Shown piece after piece: positions 1 through 9,475 of a stretch of DNA of 64,000 nucleotides. Within the stretch, counting starts at the first letter, position 1. Every line of letters starts with the position of its first letter. The notes under the pieces were generated by a model, which was not told the DNA's origin, did no database searches, and saw nothing but the letters and a program-made list of their open reading frames with translations. The translations under genes were made by a program, and so were the position numbers. Location of the stretch: NCBI GenBank assembly GCA_039908525.1, contig JAMOAY010000011.1, positions 32,682-96,681 of the forward strand. Direction: 5' to 3'. This DNA comes from Magnetaquicoccus sp039908525. Lineage in GTDB: Bacteria > Pseudomonadota > Magnetococcia > Magnetococcales > Magnetaquicoccaceae.

Positions 1-2
1 TG

Positions 3-1970
3 GAGGCCATGGCCCGTTTTCTTTGGGGCCAGACGGGGCAGGCATGTCACCATGAAATGCTTTTTCGATGGCAAATCGATCATGCACGCACCCTGTTTGC
101 CGGTCTCTCCGAGACAGCGTTTGTGGCACTGCATGAAAAACTGAATGTTTTATTGCGCACGGCCTCCTTCCTGTCGCGTGACGGGAAGGGAAACTACCGC
201 TTTGCCCACAGCTCGTTTCTGGAATTTTTCCTCGCCCGTTCCCTGGGCAAGGCGTTGGCTGCCGGGAGCACAGAGTGCCTGAATCTGCCCGGACTCTCCC
301 TGGAAAGCATGCGGTTTCTGCTCGATCTTCTCCAGACCGATGACAAGGGACGGGCGGCCGTGACACTGACCAGGTTGCTGGAAAGCACATATTGTGCCGG
401 TGTCAGCGAAAACGGGTTACGGCTCGTGTTGCTGTGGCAACGAGAGCAAGCGGACAGCGCCCCCAGGCCACAAGCCTGGCAACTGGCCGGCAGCCAATTG
501 CAAAGAATCGATCTGTCCAACGTGGAGATGATGGGCGTGAACTTTGCCAGAGCCTATTTGACCGAGGCCGATCTCAGCAACGCCCGCATACGGGGCAACC
601 TGCGGGAGGCAGATCTGAGCCGTGTTCGGGCGGCGCGTGCGGATCTGGCCGACTGTGACCTGAGCGGTTGTGACCTGAGCGGGGCCGATCTGGCTGGGGC
701 ATCTCTCGTCAACAGCCGGTTGGATGGGGCCAAACTTTCTTCCACCTTCCTGCAGAGGGCGGATCTGCGGGGAAGCTCCCTGGTCAAGGCGCAGCTGTCT
801 GCTACCCGTCTGGCCTGGAGCCATCTGGACCCCGAGGTTTTGACCGATCTCACCCCATCCTGCTTTTCCTATGTGGCAGGAGCACCCGCTACAACCCTGC
901 CAAATTTTTCTCCGCATCTCCAAACCGGTTATGGTGGACCTGTACTCGCCGTTGCCTTCAATCCAGATGGCTCGCGGATCGTGTCGGCAAACTATGATCG
1001 CACACTCAAACTGTGGGACCCTAGATCGGGTTCTTGCATCAAAACGCTCTGCGGACATGAAAGATCGGTCACTGCTGTGGCCTTCAGCCCGGATGGAACA
1101 CAGATCGCATCAGCAAGCTATGATCACACCCTCAAACTGTGGGATCCCGAATCAGCCTCTTGCGTCAGGACGCTCTGCAGACATGAAGGCTCGGTCACTG
1201 CCATGGCCTTCAGCCCGGATGGCACGCAGATCGTGTTGGCAAGCTTTGATGGTACCCTCAAACTGTGGGATCCCAAGTCAAATTCTTGCATCAAAACGCT
1301 CGGTAGACATGACAAGTGGGTCAATTCCGTTGCCTTCATCCCAGATGGTACGCGGATCGTCTCAGCAAGCGATGATCACACCCTCAAACTGTGGGACTCC
1401 GGATCAGGTTCTTGTATCAAAACGCTCCGTGGACATAAAAGTCAGGTCCATGCCGCTGCCTTCGGGCCGGATGGCACGTGGATCGTGTCGGCAGGCTTGA
1501 ATGGCGATATCAAACTGTGGAATCCCGAATCAGGTTCTTGCATCAAAACGCTCCGTGGACATGAAGATCGGGTCGGTGCCATCGCCTTCAGCCCGGATGG
1601 CACGCGGATCATCTCGGCAGGCCGCGATAGCACCCTCAGACTGCGGGACACAGGATCGGGCTCTTGCATCCAAACTTGCAGAGGACACCGAGGTCTGGTC
1701 AGTGCTGTCGCCTTCAGCCCGGATGGTCGTTGGGTCGTCAGCGGCGGAGGAAGCATCCGATTGTGGGATGCGCGATCCGGTGCAGAAAGGGCAGCCCTGT
1801 GGGGGGGGGAGCAGGGCGGATGGGTGGCCACGTCACCCAAAGGGCAGATATTGGCATGCAATGAAGCTGGCTTGGCCAAAGTGGAGTTTGTGCATAACGA
1901 CTGCGTCTACCCAGGCACAGAGTTTGCGGGCTGTTTCCCGGAAGCATGGCCGCCAGAGACGCTTCAGTAG
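3..1970 (+). CDS. STAND/NACHT-type protein, C-terminal part, with pentapeptide and WD40 repeats (5' end outside window)
   Basis: The reading frame is open to the window edge, so this is the C-terminal part of a longer protein; the first ATG at 9 is probably internal. Numbering from it, residues 67-76 (HSSFLEFFLA) match the end of the helical domain that follows NACHT-type NTPases. Residues about 173-275 are pentapeptide repeats of the A(D/N)LS type, and about 307-600 are seven WD40 units, each with a GH near its start and LKLWD-like strands, enough for one closed propeller. STAND proteins of this build are signalling switches in which the propeller senses a ligand and the NTPase relays it; some act in anti-phage defence. 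The NTPase and any effector domain are not visible, so the role is open. The last ~50 residues are a degenerate extra blade. Confidence 0.9.
   Translation, partial: EAMARFLWGQTGQACHHEMLFRWQIDHARTLFAGLSETAFVALHEKLNVLLRTASFLSRDGKGNYRFAHSSFLEFFLARSLGKALAAGSTECLNLPGLSLESMRFLLDLLQTDDKGRAAVTLTRLLESTYCAGVSENGLRLVLLWQREQADSAPRPQAWQLAGSQLQRIDLSNVEMMGVNFARAYLTEADLSNARIRGNLREADLSRVRAARADLADCDLSGCDLSGADLAGASLVNSRLDGAKLSSTFLQRADLRGSSLVKAQLSATRLAWSHLDPEVLTDLTPSCFSYVAGAPATTLPNFSPHLQTGYGGPVLAVAFNPDGSRIVSANYDRTLKLWDPRSGSCIKTLCGHERSVTAVAFSPDGTQIASASYDHTLKLWDPESASCVRTLCRHEGSVTAMAFSPDGTQIVLASFDGTLKLWDPKSNSCIKTLGRHDKWVNSVAFIPDGTRIVSASDDHTLKLWDSGSGSCIKTLRGHKSQVHAAAFGPDGTWIVSAGLNGDIKLWNPESGSCIKTLRGHEDRVGAIAFSPDGTRIISAGRDSTLRLRDTGSGSCIQTCRGHRGLVSAVAFSPDGRWVVSGGGSIRLWDARSGAERAALWGGEQGGWVATSPKGQILACNEAGLAKVEFVHNDCVYPGTEFAGCFPEAWPPETLQ
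921..1790 (+). repeat. 126-bp in-frame tandem repeat encoding WD40 units
   Basis: Equivalent codons of successive WD40 units fall at 942, 1068, 1194, 1320, 1446, 1572 and 1698, an exact 126-bp period over seven units. Blocks such as ACCCTCAAACTGTGGGA and TCTTGCATCAAAACGCTC recur almost unchanged. Similarity is high at the DNA level, not only in protein, which implies recent duplication or gene conversion. Confidence 0.92.
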
Positions 1971-1971
1971 T

Positions 1972-2436
1972 TCAACGCAGAGCGAACAACGCCTCAAGTT
2001 CCACGCTGGCGTTGAGCGGCAGCACGGAAACACCCACAGCAAAGCGGGCATGACGACCGGACTCCCCCAGCAACTCCGCAATCAGTTCGGAGGCGCCGTT
2101 CATGACGCTGGCTTGATCGAAAAAGGTGGAAACCGACGCAACAAAACCACCCAGGCGCACACAACCAGCGACACGCTGCCACTCCCCGCCGCAGGCTGCC
2201 CGGAGGTGCGCCAGCGCGTTGACGGCACAGAGTCGGGCGGCCTCCCGCCCCGCCACCACGTCAACTTCATCCCCAAGACGGCCGGTATACTTCACCACGC
2301 CACCCTCCAGAGGCAACTGACCCGAAATAAAAACCAACGGACCAACCACCACATAGGGCACATACGCACCCACCGGCGTGGGAGGCACCGGCAACACCAG
2401 ACCCAATGCGTCCAGTCTCTCTTCAATGGAATGCAT
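1972..2436 (-). CDS. RidA/YjgF/UK114 family protein
   Basis: A 154-residue protein with the RidA-family fold signature: GPLVFISGQLP near residues 32-42 and the C-terminal block ARFAVGVSVLPLNASVELEA. The Arg of ARFAV lies where RidA enzymes hold the substrate carboxylate. RidA deaminates reactive enamines/imines released by PLP enzymes. This protein resembles the longer subgroup, in which imine deaminase activity is less well established, so I give no gene symbol. It is the last gene of a minus-strand run dnaE-accA-ridA-like, with a 72-bp gap after accA. It ends 1 bp from the convergent STAND gene. The ribosome binding site is weak. Confidence 0.85.
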   Translation of the reverse strand: MHSIEERLDALGLVLPVPPTPVGAYVPYVVVGPLVFISGQLPLEGGVVKYTGRLGDEVDVVAGREAARLCAVNALAHLRAACGGEWQRVAGCVRLGGFVASVSTFFDQASVMNGASELIAELLGESGRHARFAVGVSVLPLNASVELEALFALR

Positions 2437-2508
2437 GGCAGGAACCCCGCGTATCGGTCATATGACAGAAACAAGGGAGCGACGATCAGCGCCGCCCCGG
2501 GTGTGACT

Positions 2509-3495
2509 TCAGCCGGCAGGTCGCTCGCCCTCCAGCACCACACCCATGGCCATGAATTTTTTGAACCGCTCCTCGGCCAACTGCTCGGGTGACATCGTGG
2601 AAAGTTCCCGAACATGGCGCGCGATGTGGGTTTTCATGGTCTCGGCCGCCTGCTCAAAATGACGGTGGGCTCCGCCGACGGGCTCGGGGATGATGCCATC
2701 GATCAGGCCCAACTCCATGATCTCCTCCGCCGTAATACGCAGAGCCTCGGCCGCCAGATCCGCCTTGGCGGAATCCTTCCACAGAATGGAGGCACACCCC
2801 TCGGGAGAGATGACCGAATAGATGGCATACTGCATCATCAACACCCGATTGCCCACCCCCAGGGCCAACGCCCCACCGGAGCCTCCCTCGCCGATCACCA
2901 CACAGACCACAGGGGTGCGCAAAGAGACCATCTCTTTGAGGTTGCAGGCAATCGCCTCTGATTGGCCCCGCTCTTCCGCCTCTTTGCCGGGATAGGCGCC
3001 GGGGGTATCAATCAGGGTGACGATCGGCAAGCGAAACTTTTCGGCCAGCTTCATCAAGCGCAACGCCTTGCGATACCCTTCGGGACGCGGCATGCCGAAA
3101 TTGTACATCACCCGCTCTTTGGTGCCCCGCCCCTTCTCCTGGCAAATGACCATGACATCCATACCGTCAATGGCCGCCAGTCCGCCCAGGATGGCCTTGT
3201 CATCACCAAAGCGACGATCCCCGTGCAACTCCCGAAAACCGCTGAACACCGTCTGCAGATAGTCCGTCGAGTAGGGACGATCGGGATGACGGGACAACAG
3301 GGTTTTCTGCCAGGCGGTCAACTTGGAGAAGATGCGACCGGTCAGATTGCGGGCCTCATCCTCCAACCGGTTTATCTCACTGCTGATGTTGATGTCCGAT
3401 TTGTTGGAGAGCAGACGCAGCTCATCAATCTTGGCCATCAATTCGCCGATGGGCCGCTCAAAATCCAGAAATGTACGGGAAATATTGTTGTTCAT
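2509..3495 (-). CDS. accA: Acetyl-CoA carboxylase carboxyltransferase subunit alpha
   Basis: AccA, with AccD, transfers the carboxyl group from carboxybiotin-BCCP to acetyl-CoA, giving malonyl-CoA for fatty acid synthesis. The 328-residue protein has the AccA N-terminus (FLDFERPIGELMAKIDELR) and the crotonase-fold core with GDRRFGDD, LIDTPGAYPG and GEGGSGGALALG. Length is normal (about 315-325). I chose the ATG at 3495 because GGGAGGAGGG sits directly upstream; a longer frame from 3519 would add eight non-conserved residues. It follows dnaE by 48 bp on the same strand, the dnaE-accA order known from many proteobacteria. Confidence 0.97.
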   Translation of the reverse strand: MNNNISRTFLDFERPIGELMAKIDELRLLSNKSDINISSEINRLEDEARNLTGRIFSKLTAWQKTLLSRHPDRPYSTDYLQTVFSGFRELHGDRRFGDDKAILGGLAAIDGMDVMVICQEKGRGTKERVMYNFGMPRPEGYRKALRLMKLAEKFRLPIVTLIDTPGAYPGKEAEERGQSEAIACNLKEMVSLRTPVVCVVIGEGGSGGALALGVGNRVLMMQYAIYSVISPEGCASILWKDSAKADLAAEALRITAEEIMELGLIDGIIPEPVGGAHRHFEQAAETMKTHIARHVRELSTMSPEQLAEERFKKFMAMGVVLEGERPAG

Positions 3496-3543
3496 CCCTC
3501 CTCCCGAGCTCCCTTCCATAGAACCATCTGCTCCCGACGCCCC

Positions 3544-6500
3544 TCACGAAAAATGGCCGCGCAGAGAGACCGCCTGGGCACCGAACAGCAATCGGGCACT
3601 CTCCAGCAACCCCTGGCAAGGCATCACACGACAGGCATCCCCCAGGCGCAACGTCGCCGTGGCCTCTTCCCCCGTCACCTCCAGCACCACCCGACAGCCT
3701 CCCCCTTGATGGACCATCAGCAGCGCAAACAGTTGCTCCACAACAGAGTCCGTCCACAACAGCAGATCGGTGGCCACATGCAGCTCCCGACACTGCTGCT
3801 GGCGCCACTGTTCAAGGTCCAGGATCTCATCCGCCAGCAGTTTGACCCCGTCCTCACCCCGCTCCACCTTGCCCGAAAGAATCAACACCCGCCCCGCCGG
3901 CGTTCCCTCCGTACCGCCGGTCGCGGAAGACTCTTCCAACAGCGCCGCGCTGGCCTGGTAGAGATCCGCAAAGACCGTCACTTCCATCTGGGCATCTGCA
4001 TCTTCCACGGTCAGAAAGGCCATGCGGTCCCCTTTCTTCGTCCGGTGCAGCTTGCGGGCACTGACCATGCCGGCCATGCGCACCCCCGCCTCCCCATCAC
4101 CCCGCCCCTCCCGACCATGGAAGCCACCCGGCTCCTCCACCGCGTGACTATATGAACCAAAAAGCTTGACTTCGGCAATGGTTTTTAAACCGTATCCCTG
4201 CAACTCCGCCCGGTACTGGTCCATCGGATGACCGGTAACATAGAAGCCCAGCGCCTCTTTTTCGTACAACAGCCTGAGTTGCTCGCTGAATTCCGGGACG
4301 GAAGGCACCACATCCTCCTCCGTCTCGGCGAAGAGATCCCGGAAACCCAGGGACACCGCTTCTTGCTTCCGACTCCCCCGCGTCATGGCCACCGGCAGGA
4401 TCTGCAACAGGCTGGCCCGGTTCTCCCCCAAACCGTCGCAGGCCCCCGACTTGATCAACGCCTCCATCATGCGCCGGTTCAAGCCCTGCACGCGCCGACA
4501 GAGATCAAACAGGGAGCTGAACGGACCGGATTGGTTCCTGATCTTCAACAATGTCGCGACGGCCGCCTCGCCCACATTTTTAATGGCCGCCAATCCATAG
4601 CGGATGGCCTTGCCCCGGCCCCCCTCCTCCCTTTCCACCGTAAATCCACTGGCAGAGCGGTTGACATCCGGCGGCAGGACGGCAATATGCAGCTCTCGGC
4701 ATTCGTGCACGAAAATGGCCACCTTGTCGCTGATCAACAGGTCACAGGTCAGCGTGGCGGCCATGAATTCAACCGGATAGTGGGCCTTGAGCCAGGCCGT
4801 CTGGTAGGAGATCAACGCATAGGCCGCCGAATGGGACTTGTTGAAGCCATATCCGGCAAATTTCTCCATCAGATCAAAAACAAATCCCGCCCGCTCCGCT
4901 GCGATACCGTTGGCGGTGGCACCGGCCAGAAAAATTTCCCGCTGGGAGAGCATCTCTTGCAGTTTTTTCTTGCCCATGGCCCGCCGCAGCAGATCCGCGC
5001 CACCCAGGGTATAGCCGGCCAACACCTGGGCGATTTTCATCACCTGCTCCTGGTAGAGAATGACGCCGAAGGTCTCTTTCAGGATCGGCTCCAGAACCGG
5101 CAACGGGTAGCTCACCTCGATCCGGCCATGTTTGCGATTGATGAAATCGTCCACCATACCGGAGCCCAATGGACCGGGACGGTAGAGAGCCACCAGGGCG
5201 ATCACCTCCTCGAAGGTGTCCGGCGCCAGTTTTTTCAAAATATCCCGCATGCCGGAGGATTCCAGCTGGAACACCCCCCGTGTCTGCCCCGTCTGGAGCA
5301 GGGCGAAGGTTTCCCGATCGGTCAGGTCGATCTGCTGGATATCAAGGGAAGGCTCCCCCTGCTCGCTGCGACCCTGATTGACCAGGGCCAACACCTCGGC
5401 GATCACGGTCAGGGTTTTCAAGCCAAGAAAGTCGAACTTGACCAGGCCCGCTTTTTCCACATCCCCCATATTGAACTGGGTGACCGGCATCTCGGAACGG
5501 GGATCCCGGTACAGGGGCACCATGTCGGTCAGGGGGCCGTTGGCCATCACCACACCCGCCGCATGGGTGCCCGCCGAACGGGGCAACCCTTCCAGGGCGA
5601 TCGCCAACTGCATCAGATCCCGGACATCCTCTTCCGCCTCCATCAACTGGCGCAGCTGCTCCTCCTGTTCGATGGCCTGTTGCAAGGTGATGCCCAGCAC
5701 CATGGGAATCAGTTTGGCAATACGGTCCACCCGGCCGTAGGGAAACTCCAGCACCCGACCCACATCCCGGATCACCGCCCTGGCCTGCAAGGTGCCAAAG
5801 GTGATGATCTGCGCCACCCGATCGGCGCCATATTTGTCCCGCACGTAGTGGATCACCCGTTCCCGGTTGTCCATGCAAAAATCGACATCAAAGTCTGGCA
5901 TGGAGACCCGTTCCGGGTTGAGGAACCGTTCAAACAGGAGCTGATAGCGGATGGGGTCCAGATCGGTGATGTCCAGGGACCAGGCCACCAGCGATCCCGC
6001 CCCGGAACCACGCCCAGGTCCCACCGGAATATCCTGCTTCTTGGCCCAGCGGATAAAGTCAGAAACGATGAGAAAATATCCGGAAAACCCCATCTGTAGA
6101 ATGACATCCAACTCGTAGGCCAGTCGGTCCTGGTAGAGGGATTGGGTTGCCGGCCACTCGGAGGGCGGACAACCCGGCAACACATGGCTCTGCATCCGCC
6201 GTTGCAGCCCCTCCTCGGCCTCCCGCCGCAGACAGCCGTCCAGGTCTTCACCTTGGGGGGGCTGATAGTCGGGCAGAATGGTTTTGCCCAGATCCAGCTG
6301 CAGATTGCAGCACTGGGCGACATGGAGGGTATTGGCCAGTGCCTCCGGCACATCGGCAAACAGGTTGGCCATCTCCTGAGGGGTGGAAAAACCGTGGCGC
6401 TCGGTAAAACGGGGTCGGTTGCCCTCGAACAAGGTATGGCCCAGACCGACACAGAGCAGGGCATCCTGGGCCCGGTGCTCCTCGGCATGGATGAAATGGA

Positions 6501-7149
6501 TATCGTTGCTGGCAACCAGCGGGATCGCCAACTGATGGGCCAGGCGGATGGCGTCTGCGTTGACCCCCTCCTCTCCCTCCAGTCCATGGCGTTGCAGCTC
6601 GATATAAAATCCGGGCAGGGGTTGCCCAGGCTCTTCTTCCACCTGAAACAGGCTCTGCAGGGCCCGGGCGGTCTGGAGCGCCTGTTCCCAGCGCTCCGCA
6701 CGCAGCCAACGGCCCACCTCCCCTTTCATACCCGCCGACAGGGCAATCAAACCTCGGTGATGCCTCTGCAACAGGGAAAAATCGATCCTGGGTTTGTCGT
6801 GACTGCCCTCCAGATGGCCGGCTGAGACCAGGCGCAACAGGTTTTGCCAACCTTCCTGGTTGCGGCACAACAGGATCAACTGGTCCCGGACCTCCAGGTC
6901 AGGACGCACGGAACGGTCATGGCGATCCGCCACCAGGTAGAGTTGCGCGCCCAGAATCGGCTTGATCCCCGCTTTGCAACACCCGGTAAAAAAAGGGATG
7001 GCTGCAAACAGGTTGCCATGGTCCGTCAGGGCCAGGGCGGGCATGCGCAACTCTTTGGCCCTCTGGATGAGCGCCTCGACCCGGGCACTGGAGGTCAGCA
7101 GGGAAAACCCGGAGTGCACGTGCAAATGAACGAACTCTGCAAAGGACAT
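3544..7149 (-). CDS. dnaE: DNA polymerase III subunit alpha
   Basis: Replicative polymerase catalytic subunit, 1201 residues. The order is an N-terminal PHP domain (starting FVHLHVHSGFSLL, residues 6-18), palm with PDFDVDF (D419 and D421 match the two catalytic Asp of E. coli DnaE D401/D403), fingers with GPGRGSGAGS, then helix-hairpin-helix and OB-fold regions. The start at 7149 is set by homology, since DnaE proteins begin only a few residues before this HxH motif; 58 extra upstream codons are open but not conserved, and the ribosome binding site is poor. In the PHP domain the HxH pair (H10/H12) is present, but the residue after GIKPILGA is Gln (Q69), where metal-binding PHP domains have Glu, so PHP proofreading is doubtful. 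Confidence 0.98.
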   Translation of the reverse strand: MSFAEFVHLHVHSGFSLLTSSARVEALIQRAKELRMPALALTDHGNLFAAIPFFTGCCKAGIKPILGAQLYLVADRHDRSVRPDLEVRDQLILLCRNQEGWQNLLRLVSAGHLEGSHDKPRIDFSLLQRHHRGLIALSAGMKGEVGRWLRAERWEQALQTARALQSLFQVEEEPGQPLPGFYIELQRHGLEGEEGVNADAIRLAHQLAIPLVASNDIHFIHAEEHRAQDALLCVGLGHTLFEGNRPRFTERHGFSTPQEMANLFADVPEALANTLHVAQCCNLQLDLGKTILPDYQPPQGEDLDGCLRREAEEGLQRRMQSHVLPGCPPSEWPATQSLYQDRLAYELDVILQMGFSGYFLIVSDFIRWAKKQDIPVGPGRGSGAGSLVAWSLDITDLDPIRYQLLFERFLNPERVSMPDFDVDFCMDNRERVIHYVRDKYGADRVAQIITFGTLQARAVIRDVGRVLEFPYGRVDRIAKLIPMVLGITLQQAIEQEEQLRQLMEAEEDVRDLMQLAIALEGLPRSAGTHAAGVVMANGPLTDMVPLYRDPRSEMPVTQFNMGDVEKAGLVKFDFLGLKTLTVIAEVLALVNQGRSEQGEPSLDIQQIDLTDRETFALLQTGQTRGVFQLESSGMRDILKKLAPDTFEEVIALVALYRPGPLGSGMVDDFINRKHGRIEVSYPLPVLEPILKETFGVILYQEQVMKIAQVLAGYTLGGADLLRRAMGKKKLQEMLSQREIFLAGATANGIAAERAGFVFDLMEKFAGYGFNKSHSAAYALISYQTAWLKAHYPVEFMAATLTCDLLISDKVAIFVHECRELHIAVLPPDVNRSASGFTVEREEGGRGKAIRYGLAAIKNVGEAAVATLLKIRNQSGPFSSLFDLCRRVQGLNRRMMEALIKSGACDGLGENRASLLQILPVAMTRGSRKQEAVSLGFRDLFAETEEDVVPSVPEFSEQLRLLYEKEALGFYVTGHPMDQYRAELQGYGLKTIAEVKLFGSYSHAVEEPGGFHGREGRGDGEAGVRMAGMVSARKLHRTKKGDRMAFLTVEDADAQMEVTVFADLYQASAALLEESSATGGTEGTPAGRVLILSGKVERGEDGVKLLADEILDLEQWRQQQCRELHVATDLLLWTDSVVEQLFALLMVHQGGGCRVVLEVTGEEATATLRLGDACRVMPCQGLLESARLLFGAQAVSLRGHFS

Positions 7150-7266
7150 GGCGCTCTGTATCCGGCTGGTGGAGTTCCCTTGCGGAGCCGCTTCCGTGCG
7201 CTCTGGGGGGATGGAACAAAGAGAGGGCCTGGTGCGTCTTTGGGGGCCTTGATGATTGTTCGGACC

Positions 7267-7325
7267 ACAACGGGGCTCCGACCCCGCCAGGGGCTCTGCC
7301 CCCGGACCCCACCCGGAGGACAATC
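7267..7325. repeat. GC-rich REP-like intergenic element
   Basis: The 258-bp gap between the divergent dnaE and helicase genes holds a stretch with two short hairpins of the same design, GGGGCTCCGACCCC and GGGGCTCTGCCCCC, followed by GGACCCCACCC. Such GGGGCTCTGCCCC-type blocks occur as dispersed intergenic repeats in several GC-rich proteobacteria (recalled, not searched). The rest of the gap must hold the promoters of both genes, but I see no convincing -35/-10 pair. Confidence 0.45.
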
Positions 7326-7407
7326 CCCCCTGGAGCGGCTTGACGCATGGCCCAGGCCGGGATTACAATTCCGTTTTTTATTAAAAATGTCAAGGCGAAT
7401 TGCTCCC

Positions 7408-9351
7408 ATGGAAACTGCTGCGGCCTGGATTCAAACACTCTTCGGTTCCAGCAGCCGTTTGGCCGCCCGGATTGCAGACTACGAACCCCGTGCCGTGCAG
7501 AGCCGCATGGCGCTGCGGGTTGTGGAGGCTGTCCAAGCCAAGCAGAGCCTGGTGGTAGAGGCACCCACCGGCACCGGCAAAACCCTGGCATACCTGCTGC
7601 CCCTGTTGGCCATGGGCCAGTCGGTGATCGTCTCCACCGCCACCAAGGCTTTGCAGGACCAGATTTTTGACAAGGATCTGCCCCTGTTGCGCCAGGTGGT
7701 GGAGCGGGAGTTTACCGCCAGCTGCCTGAAGGGGCGCGGCAATTATCTTTGCCTGTACCGTTTTGAAACCTTTCGCAACCAGGGCATGCGCGTGCCCCCC
7801 TCCGAACGGCACTGGGCAGAGCGGGTGGTCGATTGGGCCGCACAGACCGGGATCGGCGACCGGGAAGAGTTGGACACTCTCCCCGACAACCTGGGCTTCT
7901 GGAAAGAGATCAGCGCCGGCGGCGATCACTGCCTGGGGCGTCGTTGCGCGCACTATGAGGCCTGCTTTCTCACCAGGGCCCGGGAGCAGGCCAAAAAATC
8001 GGACCTGGTGGTGGTCAACCACCATCTTTTTTTTGCCGATCTCTCCCTCCGGGAGGGGGGATTCGGGGAGCTGCTGCCCGACCACAGCGTGGTGGTCTTT
8101 GACGAAGCCCACAAAATACCCGATATCGTCACCCAGTTTTTTGGCTGGAGCATCAGCAATCATCAGCTGCGGGACTTGGCTGCAGATTGTCGGAGGGAGT
8201 CCCAGGAGGTGGGGGCCGACGATCCCATGCTGATCATGGCCCTGCCCGAGTTGGAACAGGCCGGCCAGCGGTTGCGGGAGGCCTTTCCCACGGGGAACCG
8301 CCGCGAAGGGATGACACCCCAGGATCTGGACCGTGAGGGTGCGGCCGGTCGGGCGCTGGTGCAGGTTGAAAACAGCCTGCACCAGTTGCTGAAAATGTTG
8401 GAACCCCATGTCGTGCGCAGCGCCGGGCTGGCGGCCTGCAGCCATCGGGCAGTCGCCTTGTTGGAGAGTTCGGGTTGGATTCGCAGCATGGAGGATCCGG
8501 CGCGGGTCTACTGGTACGAAACCCGGGAACGGGGCATCTTCTTGACAGCCTCGCCATTGGAAACCGGTCCCACCCTGAAAGAGCTGCTCTATCCTCGGGT
8601 CCAGACGGCCATCTTCACCTCGGCCACCCTGGCAACCGGGGGTGGCACACGGGGCGCCTTTACCTTCCTGCTGGATCAACTGGGACTGACAGAGGGGCAG
8701 GTGTTGACCGAGCAGTTGCCGCTGGTGTTCGATTATCCCCGGCGCGCCATCCTCTACCTGCCGGAGCAGTTGCCGGAACCGGATGCACCGGGTTTTCCCA
8801 CCGCCCTTGTCGAGGAGATCGTCGCCTTGCTGGAGGCCGCATCGGGACGGACCCTCTGTCTGTTTACCAGTCAGCGCATGCTGGAGTTCGTGCGGCAGGG
8901 GTTGAGCGGTCGCATCCGGTTCCCCCTGCTGGTGCAGGGTGAGCGTTCCAAAGGTGCCCTGTTGGAGAGTTTCCGGGTACAAAATGCCTCGGTCCTGTTG
9001 GGTTTGTCCAGCTTCTGGGAAGGGGTGGATGTGCCAGGTGATGCCCTGTCCATGGTGATCATCGACCGTCTGCCCTTCGTCTCACCGGCGGATCCCCTGG
9101 TGGCGGCCCGCGGGCGCTGGCTGGAACTCAACAAGCGCAATCCCTTCAAGGAGATGTTCATCCCGCGGGCCATCCTCTCCCTGAAGCAGGGGGTTGGCCG
9201 CCTGCTGCGCCGCAACTCGGACCGGGGGGGCATGGCCATACTGGACGTGCGTCTGACGCAAAAGGGCTATGGCCGGCAGCTGCTGGAGGCACTGCCACCC
9301 GCCCGCATCGTCCGTGATCTGGCATCCGTACAGCATTTTTTCGCCGAGTGA
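7408..9351 (+). CDS. DinG/YoaA-type ATP-dependent DNA helicase (Fe-S, XPD-like)
   Basis: A 647-residue superfamily 2 helicase. Walker A is APTGTGKT (residues 53-60) and the DEAH box is at 232-235. C115, C175, C180 and C186 are spaced like the four 4Fe-4S ligands of XPD/DinG enzymes. The C-terminal part has FWEGVDVPG and QGVGRLLRR (motif VI). These helicases unwind DNA 5'-3', resolve R-loops or G-quadruplexes and assist repair. The start ATG at 7408 has AAGGCG upstream; a longer in-frame ATG at 7387 lacks a ribosome binding site. The gene is divergent from dnaE and 124 bp before gatC. Whether it is the DinG or the YoaA orthologue I cannot tell. Confidence 0.93.
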   Translation: METAAAWIQTLFGSSSRLAARIADYEPRAVQSRMALRVVEAVQAKQSLVVEAPTGTGKTLAYLLPLLAMGQSVIVSTATKALQDQIFDKDLPLLRQVVEREFTASCLKGRGNYLCLYRFETFRNQGMRVPPSERHWAERVVDWAAQTGIGDREELDTLPDNLGFWKEISAGGDHCLGRRCAHYEACFLTRAREQAKKSDLVVVNHHLFFADLSLREGGFGELLPDHSVVVFDEAHKIPDIVTQFFGWSISNHQLRDLAADCRRESQEVGADDPMLIMALPELEQAGQRLREAFPTGNRREGMTPQDLDREGAAGRALVQVENSLHQLLKMLEPHVVRSAGLAACSHRAVALLESSGWIRSMEDPARVYWYETRERGIFLTASPLETGPTLKELLYPRVQTAIFTSATLATGGGTRGAFTFLLDQLGLTEGQVLTEQLPLVFDYPRRAILYLPEQLPEPDAPGFPTALVEEIVALLEAASGRTLCLFTSQRMLEFVRQGLSGRIRFPLLVQGERSKGALLESFRVQNASVLLGLSSFWEGVDVPGDALSMVIIDRLPFVSPADPLVAARGRWLELNKRNPFKEMFIPRAILSLKQGVGRLLRRNSDRGGMAILDVRLTQKGYGRQLLEALPPARIVRDLASVQHFFAE

Positions 9352-9475
9352 GGGCTGCACGAAGAACGGGAGTGAGGAGGGAGTTTTGCCATTGTCTTTT
9401 TTTTTGAAAAGGATTATGGTGCGGCCTTCGGTCCCTTATGCCCCCTTTTGATCCGTGTATGGATTGCCGGGAACC

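Noticed and set aside
871..2592. Plus-strand frames in another phase over the WD40 repeats
   Set aside because: The repeat length is a multiple of three, so other frames stay open; products are Ser/Arg low-complexity without known folds, and the end overlaps accA/ridA on the other strand.
4228..6099. 623-codon open frame on the plus strand opposite dnaE
   Set aside because: It is antisense to conserved dnaE codons; the product has no domain pattern and is His/Gln-rich as expected from a GC-rich shadow.
7390..8982. 530-codon minus-strand frame opposite the helicase
   Set aside because: Antisense of an intact helicase with all motifs; no homology pattern of its own.
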